From Gammaproteobacteria bacterium (lineage in GTDB: Bacteria; Pseudomonadota; Gammaproteobacteria; Burkholderiales; Burkholderiaceae_B), in NCBI GenBank assembly GCA_018815245.1, contig JAHIXK010000005.1, positions 1 to 64,000 of the forward strand: a DNA stretch of 64,000 bases. Reading direction: 5' to 3'. Below, one piece after another: positions 59,071-64,000 of the stretch. How positions within the stretch are numbered: the first letter of the stretch is position 1; every line of letters begins with the position of its first letter. The notes beneath the pieces were generated by a model that saw only the letters and a list, made by a program, of their open reading frames with translations, ran no database searches and was not told the origin of the DNA. The position numbers were made by a program, and so were the translations under genes.

Positions 59071-59940
59071 ATGTTTGTTGCCAGCAACGGTGTGGGTTGG
59101 CTTGAAGCCGTTATTTTAGGGCTCATTCAGGGGTTGACTGAATTTCTGCCCATTTCTTCAAGTGCTCACCTTCGCATTCTTGGCCCCATGCTGCCCTCCG
59201 GGCTTGATCCCGGCTCTGCTTTCACTGCCATTACCCAATTGGGCACCGAACTGGCGGTGCTGGTGTATTTCCGGCAAGACATTGCCCGAATATTTCTGGC
59301 CTGGTGTGGGTCGTTCAAGCGCAATGCGGCCCGTGGCGCACCCCGTAGTGCGCCGATGAATCCCGATGCCCGTTTGGGCTGGCTGGTGATTGTGGGTACC
59401 TTGCCTATTGCGGCGCTTGGTTTGTTGTTTCAGGACATGATTGAAACCTACCTGCGCAATTTGTACCTGACCGCCATCATGCTTATTGTGTTTGGCCTCA
59501 TCCTTGGTTTTGCCGACAAGGTGGGCAAGCGCCAAACCGAGCTGCGCGACATGACCTGGCGCAACGGCATTGTGTTTGGTTTTGCGCAAGCGCTGGCGCT
59601 TATTCCCGGTGTTAGCCGTTCAGGCGGAACCATTACGGCGGGCTTGCTGATGGGCTACACCCGCGAGGCCGCAGCGCGTTATTCATTCCTGCTGGCGGTG
59701 CCTGCGGTGTTTGCTTCCGGCTTTTACCAGTTGTACAAAAGCTGGGGTGTGGCAGGCCCTGTCAGCCCGGCCAACACTGCGCTGGCCACTTTCATCGCCT
59801 TCTTTGTGGGCTACGCGGTGATTGTGTGGTTCCTGAAAATTGTCAGCACGCGCGGCTACGGTTTGTTTGTGTTGTACCGGGTAGCGCTGGGTGTGGTGGT
59901 GTTGGCGCTGTTGGCCGCTGGGGTGTTGCAGCCCCTGTAA
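59071..59940 (+). CDS. uppP: Undecaprenyl-diphosphate phosphatase (UppP/BacA)
   Basis: This 289-residue inner membrane enzyme recycles the C55 lipid carrier of peptidoglycan and glycan synthesis. It has [18 protein letters not shown] (active Glu/Ser/His motif) and a second motif [11 protein letters not shown]. About seven membrane segments are present. CAGGAA precedes the ATG. An upstream in-frame ATG at 59005 would add 22 residues and is less likely. A TATAGT -10-like box lies near 58976. Confidence 0.95.
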   Translation: MFVASNGVGWLEAVILGLIQGLTEFLPISSSAHLRILGPMLPSGLDPGSAFTAITQLGTELAVLVYFRQDIARIFLAWCGSFKRNAARGAPRSAPMNPDARLGWLVIVGTLPIAALGLLFQDMIETYLRNLYLTAIMLIVFGLILGFADKVGKRQTELRDMTWRNGIVFGFAQALALIPGVSRSGGTITAGLLMGYTREAAARYSFLLAVPAVFASGFYQLYKSWGVAGPVSPANTALATFIAFFVGYAVIVWFLKIVSTRGYGLFVLYRVALGVVVLALLAAGVLQPL

Positions 59941-59959
59941 AGTTGAACAAGGAATTTTC

Positions 59960-61339
59960 ATGCAGGTGTTGTGGTTCAAACGGGATTTGCGTTTAAGCGA
60001 CCACCTGCCGCTGTTTGAAGCCATGCGCAATGCCAAGCACCATGGCCTGGTGTTGCCGCTTTACATTCATGAACCCACCCAAATTGCTGATTTGCACACC
60101 GCACGCCAACACCAATTGTTTGTGCATGAGTGCCTGGATGACCTGCACCAGCAGTTCAACGCCGTGGGGGGTTACCTGCACGAAGAACTGGGCGAGGCCG
60201 TTGATGTGTTGGCCGCCCTGCATGCGCAATTCAGATTCTCCCACTTGTGGGCGCATCAGGAAACCACGCAACTTGCACAATACAAGCGCGACCAATCTGT
60301 GGCCGCGTGGTGCAAAAGCACTGGTGTGGCATTCATTGAATTGCCCCAGAACAATGTGCAACGTGCCGCACATTGCACAAACCCGCACGGCGAAAAAGCC
60401 AGCTTTCAAGCTTACCTTGACCGCGCTGCGCAAGAAGAAATCAAGAACCCGGCGGGGCGAAATTTACAGGCTTTCTTCGCACCCAGACCCCCACAAGAAT
60501 TGAATCGCGCCACCGTGCCACTGGCCGCAGGCGTTGACAAGCCCCTGCGCATGAAAGGCGGGCGAGCGCAGGCGCGTACCGTGGCCGCAAAATTTTTCAC
60601 ACCGGCAAAACTGAAAAGTTATCCCTTCTCAATTTCGAGTCCCTTGAAGGCGTGGAATGGTTGCTCACGCTTGTCGCCTTACCTGGCGTACGGCGTGGTC
60701 AGCGACCGCGAAGTGCTGCAAAAACTGAACGCGCTGGTGAACACCGTGCACGGGCAGGGCGATGCGCCATTGATTTCGAAAGTGGAAGACGCCGCGCGTT
60801 TTTTTGTAGACAGGCTGATATGGCGGCAAGGCTACTTTCAGCAGTTCGAGAACCACACGGGTTTGGAAACGGACGCGTTTTATGCAAACGAACCTGCTGA
60901 AACGGATGAAGAATTTCTAAGCGCCTGGCAGCAAGGCAAAACCGGCTTTGCCTACATCGATGCCTTGCAACGTTGCCTGTTTCAAACAGGTTGGCTGAAC
61001 ATGCGGGCGCGGGCCACGCTGGTGTCATTTGCTTGCGTTCAACTGGGCCTGCCCTGGCAGCCAGTGGCCTTGTACCTGGCGCAGCAGTTTCTTGATTTTG
61101 AGCCCGCCATTCACTATGGGCAGGTGCGCATTGCATCGGGCACCAGTCACTTTTCTCAAATGCTGGTGTACGACCCGGTGAAACAGCAGTTGGAGCAAGA
61201 CCCCAAAGGCGAATTCGTTCGCCGCTGGTTGCCTGAATTTGACACGCCCAATTTTTCGCCACCGATTGTCGACAATGCAGAATCGTTAAAGCAGGGCAAG
61301 GCACGCCTTCACGCCATGCGCACCAACAAATTGCTATAG
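59960..61339 (+). CDS. Deoxyribodipyrimidine photolyase/cryptochrome family protein
   Basis: This 459-residue flavoprotein has V-L-W-F-K-R-D-L-R-L-S-D-H at the start (antenna domain, about 1-130). The FAD domain follows, with S-R-L-S-P-Y-L-A-Y-G, W-Q-Q-G-K-T-G-F-A-Y-I-D-A, Q-T-G-W-L-N-M-R-A-R and the Y-D-P-V-K-Q segment. Photolyases repair UV pyrimidine dimers with blue light. The G-Q-V-R-I-A-S-G-T-S block in place of N-N-W-Q-W resembles a less studied subgroup, so substrate is not certain. AAGGAA precedes the ATG. Its stop overlaps the convergent TetR gene by six bases. Confidence 0.88.
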   Translation: MQVLWFKRDLRLSDHLPLFEAMRNAKHHGLVLPLYIHEPTQIADLHTARQHQLFVHECLDDLHQQFNAVGGYLHEELGEAVDVLAALHAQFRFSHLWAHQETTQLAQYKRDQSVAAWCKSTGVAFIELPQNNVQRAAHCTNPHGEKASFQAYLDRAAQEEIKNPAGRNLQAFFAPRPPQELNRATVPLAAGVDKPLRMKGGRAQARTVAAKFFTPAKLKSYPFSISSPLKAWNGCSRLSPYLAYGVVSDREVLQKLNALVNTVHGQGDAPLISKVEDAARFFVDRLIWRQGYFQQFENHTGLETDAFYANEPAETDEEFLSAWQQGKTGFAYIDALQRCLFQTGWLNMRARATLVSFACVQLGLPWQPVALYLAQQFLDFEPAIHYGQVRIASGTSHFSQMLVYDPVKQQLEQDPKGEFVRRWLPEFDTPNFSPPIVDNAESLKQGKARLHAMRTNKLL

Positions 61340-62002
61340 CCTGGTGTTTCCCTTCAACCCCGCGCTTACATAGTCGTGAAACAGCCTGCGCATTTCCTTC
61401 GGCCCGTCGGCCTGGCTGACCAGGGGCAACAAGCGTTCGTCGTGCATCACCATGGAAAAATCGGCCAGCCCGTGAATGGCGGTGTTCACTGCCAAATGAA
61501 TTTTGAAGCGCAATTGGGTTTCAGAATAGTGTGGCAACAGTTGCAGCAGGGTGGGTGTGAACACAGCCATGTAAGGATTGAAAAACCGGGTCAGGAAACG
61601 CTGCCCCTGTTCGCCGGTCTGCCAGGTAAGGCGCGATAAAAACTGAATGCAGGTGGCCCCGGTTTCGCCGCTGGCAAACAGCCGTAGAAACGGGTCGAAA
61701 ATCAGTTCACTCAAGCGAGTCCACTCGCGGTGCTCGGGCAAGCCCAGCGCGAACTCGGCATGCGCCTGTTTGCAATACACATCAAGTTGACCGGTCACGA
61801 AGTCCACCACTTCTTCGACCAGTCGTTCTTTGCTTTTGAAGTGGTAATGCACCGCCGAGCGGTTGCCTTGGCCCGACAACTGGCGAATCTTGCTGAGGGT
61901 TACGCCTTCGATGCCGTGCAGGGCAAATTCATTCAATGCAATCCGTAACAGCCGTTCGCGAGTATCAACAACAGAATGGGCAGAATCGGCAGGTTTATTC
62001 AT
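61334..62002 (-). CDS. TetR-family transcriptional regulator
   Basis: This 222-residue regulator has a TetR helix-turn-helix over about 15-62: RLLRIALNEFALHGIEGVTL, then Q-G-N-R-S-A-V-H-Y-H-F-K-S-K-E-R-L. The C-terminal ligand domain is variable. It is divergent from the lipoprotein gene, and a perfect palindrome lies between them at 62039-62058, so it most likely represses that operon and itself. The effector is unknown. Confidence 0.9.
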   Translation of the reverse strand: MNKPADSAHSVVDTRERLLRIALNEFALHGIEGVTLSKIRQLSGQGNRSAVHYHFKSKERLVEEVVDFVTGQLDVYCKQAHAEFALGLPEHREWTRLSELIFDPFLRLFASGETGATCIQFLSRLTWQTGEQGQRFLTRFFNPYMAVFTPTLLQLLPHYSETQLRFKIHLAVNTAIHGLADFSMVMHDERLLPLVSQADGPKEMRRLFHDYVSAGLKGNTRL

Positions 62003-62038
62003 GTGTTTGTTTTTGTGAGTAATTTTCCGCTTGCCTGA

Positions 62039-62058
62039 ATTAATACCTTGGTATTAAT
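62039..62058 (+). promoter_or_regulatory. Palindromic operator between TetR and lipoprotein genes
   Basis: ATTAATACC-TT-GGTATTAAT is a perfect 20-bp palindrome 37 bp before the TetR start and 46 bp before the lipoprotein start. The size and position are typical for a TetR dimer site. Confidence 0.7.
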
Positions 62059-62103
62059 CTAGAGTGATTAAATACACTATAACTACAAAATCAGGAGACA
62101 TGC

Positions 62104-63552
62104 GTGAAACTTGTTCAAGTATTCACGGCAGGATTGTCGTTGCTTGCCTTGGCGGTTTTGGGGGCCTGCTCGTCAGAAGACGCGCCCGCCAATGATACGG
62201 CGGCCGTGTCGTCCAGCTCAAGCAACGTGCTCACCAGCGAATCGCTAATGCAAGCCATGGGCAATGAAAGCCCGTTGGGGCTTGGCTGCGGCTGGGTTGC
62301 TGCGTCTGATCCGGACAAAGCCAACGTCGCGTTTCCCGACAGTGAAGCCAAATATTGGGTGGCCGCCGCGCCCGTGTCGCCACAAACCCGTTTGCGCATT
62401 GACGGGCGTTATCCCGATGCGCGTTACTTTTCATACAACGCTTACGATGTGGCTCTCCGGCCTACCGATGCAATTGCCGATTTTGAATTAAGCCCCGCAG
62501 GCCGCGGTGGAAACCCCTTTCTGCGCAAAGGCGCAAAGCCGGGTGGGCAGTACACGGCGTATCTGGAATATGGTGTGTCGCCCACGCAAAGTTCAGAGGT
62601 GCCCAGAAAACAGAATACTTTTTACACCGGCGAGATTGGTTTGGGTCCGCTGGGCGTGCCCAATGGCCTGGCGCTTTTCATTTACCGGGTGTATGTGTCG
62701 AATGCGGGTGAATTCATGGACGGGGGTGTGGGCTTGCCCACCCTGACGCTTGAAACCGCCGATGGCAGCCGCGTGCTGGGTACCCTGCCCAACTGTGCCG
62801 AACCGACCCTGCCCAACGGTGGTGGCGCACTGCCCGTGCTGGGCTTGAATGAACTGCTGCTGGGGCTTGATTACCCCAACCAACTGGCGCTGCCTTTTCC
62901 AACAGCCACCAACCCGCCGACCACCGCCAGGTTTTATAGCCTGGGCGACACTGCGTTCCGTATTGCCAGCAACGTAACCGGGCAAGACACCAACGCAGTG
63001 GGTGGACGTGTTGACTCGGGTTCGGGCGGGTTTCTGAGCAATGTGCACAATGCCTACACCAGTACTGCATTTGACCGCAGTGGTGGCAGCATTGCCTTGG
63101 TTCGGGCCAAAGCACCCAGCTACCGTGGGCAGCCCGGTGTTGAATTCAAAGAAGAACAACTGCGCTATTGGTCATTGTGCGCCAATGAATTTGCCACCCA
63201 GCGTTTCACCGATTGTGCCGCAGACCACCAAGTGCCGCTGGATGATTCCGGCTACTTCACCGTCGTCATTTCCGACACCGCAGACAGGCCCGCCAATGCG
63301 ACCGCAGAAAACGGTTTTGTGTGGCTGCCATGGGGCCCTTATCCCGACCAGGTTTTGTTGTACCGCCACATGTTGCACAACCCGGATTTCGGGCAGGCTA
63401 TTCAAAATGTGCCAAAGGGTACGCCATTGCAAACGGTGATGGGTGAATTCACGCCCAAGGGCGTGTACTGTAAGCCTGAAGTATTTGTACAAAGCAACCG
63501 CAGCAGCGAGGTGTTCGCACTGTGTGAACAAGATCAAAACACCAATCGATAA
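62104..63552 (+). CDS. Putative secreted lipoprotein, 482 residues
   Basis: The protein starts with a GTG codon behind CAGGAGA and has a lipoprotein signal (GLSLLALAVLGAC, lipobox L-G-A-C near residue 22) followed by a Ser-rich linker. The mature part is beta-rich: R-I-D-G-R-Y-P-D-A-R-Y-F-S-Y-N-A-Y-D and F-I-Y-R-V-Y-V-S-N. It has Cys pairs and a C-terminal V-W-L-P-W-G-P-Y-P-D-Q-V-L-L-Y-R-H-M. I do not recognise a named family, though similar lipoproteins occur near DUF1329 proteins. It is the first gene of an operon under the TetR palindrome. Confidence 0.75.
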   Translation: MKLVQVFTAGLSLLALAVLGACSSEDAPANDTAAVSSSSSNVLTSESLMQAMGNESPLGLGCGWVAASDPDKANVAFPDSEAKYWVAAAPVSPQTRLRIDGRYPDARYFSYNAYDVALRPTDAIADFELSPAGRGGNPFLRKGAKPGGQYTAYLEYGVSPTQSSEVPRKQNTFYTGEIGLGPLGVPNGLALFIYRVYVSNAGEFMDGGVGLPTLTLETADGSRVLGTLPNCAEPTLPNGGGALPVLGLNELLLGLDYPNQLALPFPTATNPPTTARFYSLGDTAFRIASNVTGQDTNAVGGRVDSGSGGFLSNVHNAYTSTAFDRSGGSIALVRAKAPSYRGQPGVEFKEEQLRYWSLCANEFATQRFTDCAADHQVPLDDSGYFTVVISDTADRPANATAENGFVWLPWGPYPDQVLLYRHMLHNPDFGQAIQNVPKGTPLQTVMGEFTPKGVYCKPEVFVQSNRSSEVFALCEQDQNTNR

Positions 63553-63578
63553 CCATTCATCAATGAGGAGACAATGAA

Positions 63579-64000
63579 ATGGCAGTTCAAAAGTTAAAGT
63601 ACGGTGTGCTGGCCGCAGCAATTATTTTGGGAAGTGGCGCAGCACTGGCCAGCGACCTGTCCGAGTTGGGCAAAAGCCTGACGCCGATCGGTGCAGAGAA
63701 GAAGGGCAACGCGGAAGGCACCATTCCGGAATGGACCGGCGGCATGATAACTCCGCCCAAAGGGTTCGACCCGGCCAAGGGCTACATCAATCCGTTCGCG
63801 GACGAAAAACCTTTGTTCACCATCTCGGCCGCCAACATGGAGCAATACAAGGCCAACCTTACTCCAGGTCAAATGGAAATGATGAAGCGTTACCCCACGT
63901 ACAAAATGAATGTGTACAAAACCCACCGCACAGCGGGTTATCGCCAGTCGGTTTACGACAACGCCAAGGCCGAAGCCCCCAACGTGAAGTTGGTTGAAAA
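63579..64000 (+). CDS. DUF1329 family outer membrane-associated protein (partial at window end)
   Basis: The first 140 residues are present. A signal peptide (GVLAAAIILGSGAALASD) is followed by L-T-P-I-G-A-E-K-K-G-N-A-E-G-T-I-P-E-W-T-G-G, the hallmark start of DUF1329 proteins (LolA/LolB-like fold), then K-P-L-F-T-I-S-A-A-N-M-E-Q-Y and P-T-Y-K-M-N-V-Y-x-T-H-R-T-A. Full members have about 450 residues and often pair with DUF1302 barrels in operons for hydrophobic compound uptake. The ATG at 63579 is chosen because an earlier ATG at 63574 opens a frame of only seven codons. The rest lies outside the window. Confidence 0.88.
   Translation, partial: MAVQKLKYGVLAAAIILGSGAALASDLSELGKSLTPIGAEKKGNAEGTIPEWTGGMITPPKGFDPAKGYINPFADEKPLFTISAANMEQYKANLTPGQMEMMKRYPTYKMNVYKTHRTAGYRQSVYDNAKAEAPNVKLVE

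Overview
The window reads as a betaproteobacterial chromosome (Burkholderiales-like; the B12 operon, TRAP and LeuCD genes and codon use would suit Limnobacter or a relative, but this is inference from gene content only). GC-rich, tightly packed backbone operons occupy about 20.4-64 kb. The first 20 kb is accessory DNA of mixed and often AT-rich composition.

Accessory part 1 (1-12.5 kb): the tail of an IS3-family element, a gene remnant behind it, and a PAP2-family phosphatase gene cut in two by a complete IS66-family element. That element has 25-bp inverted ends, an 8-bp target duplication, tnpA/tnpB/tnpC and a convergent passenger gene. Next comes a minus-strand cluster: a DUF3800 protein, a giant 1811-residue protein containing two separate tyrosine-recombinase catalytic domains, and an unknown 307-residue partner. 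A 25-bp tRNA/tmRNA-like 3' end at 12432-12456 probably marks the right attachment site of an island that starts left of the window, with the giant protein as candidate integrase.

Accessory part 2 (12.5-20.4 kb): a few small hypothetical or membrane proteins, then a cluster of integron gene cassettes with at least six attC sites (14787-18704) and no integron integrase in view. Cassette products are three proteins with HEPN-like R-x4/5-H motifs, a protein built almost wholly of a 13-residue repeat, a SIR2-like protein, a Lys/Pro-rich 44-residue peptide and a PIN-domain protein. This looks like a toxin/defence-flavoured set. A HigBA toxin-antitoxin pair with a palindromic operator follows.

Backbone (20.4-64 kb): housekeeping singletons (VF530-like, SRPBCC, NYN, CHMI, mug, VOC); an orphan type VI PAAR-effector-immunity module on the minus strand; a GntR-controlled catabolic operon (CaiB-type CoA-transferase, TRAP transporter, HMG-CoA-lyase-like enzyme, LeuCD paralogues) that fits breakdown of a C5 branched dicarboxylate to acetyl-CoA and pyruvate; a minus-strand pair encoding a jacalin-lectin-like secreted protein and a TPR-secretin; lipocalin; a Phd/VapC pair; a cobalamin riboswitch followed by a 13-gene B12 uptake, salvage and nucleotide-loop operon; a minus-strand four-gene sugar/glycosylation operon ending in an HMW1C-like glycosyltransferase; uppP; a photolyase; and a TetR gene divergent from a lipoprotein and a DUF1329-family protein that runs off the window end.
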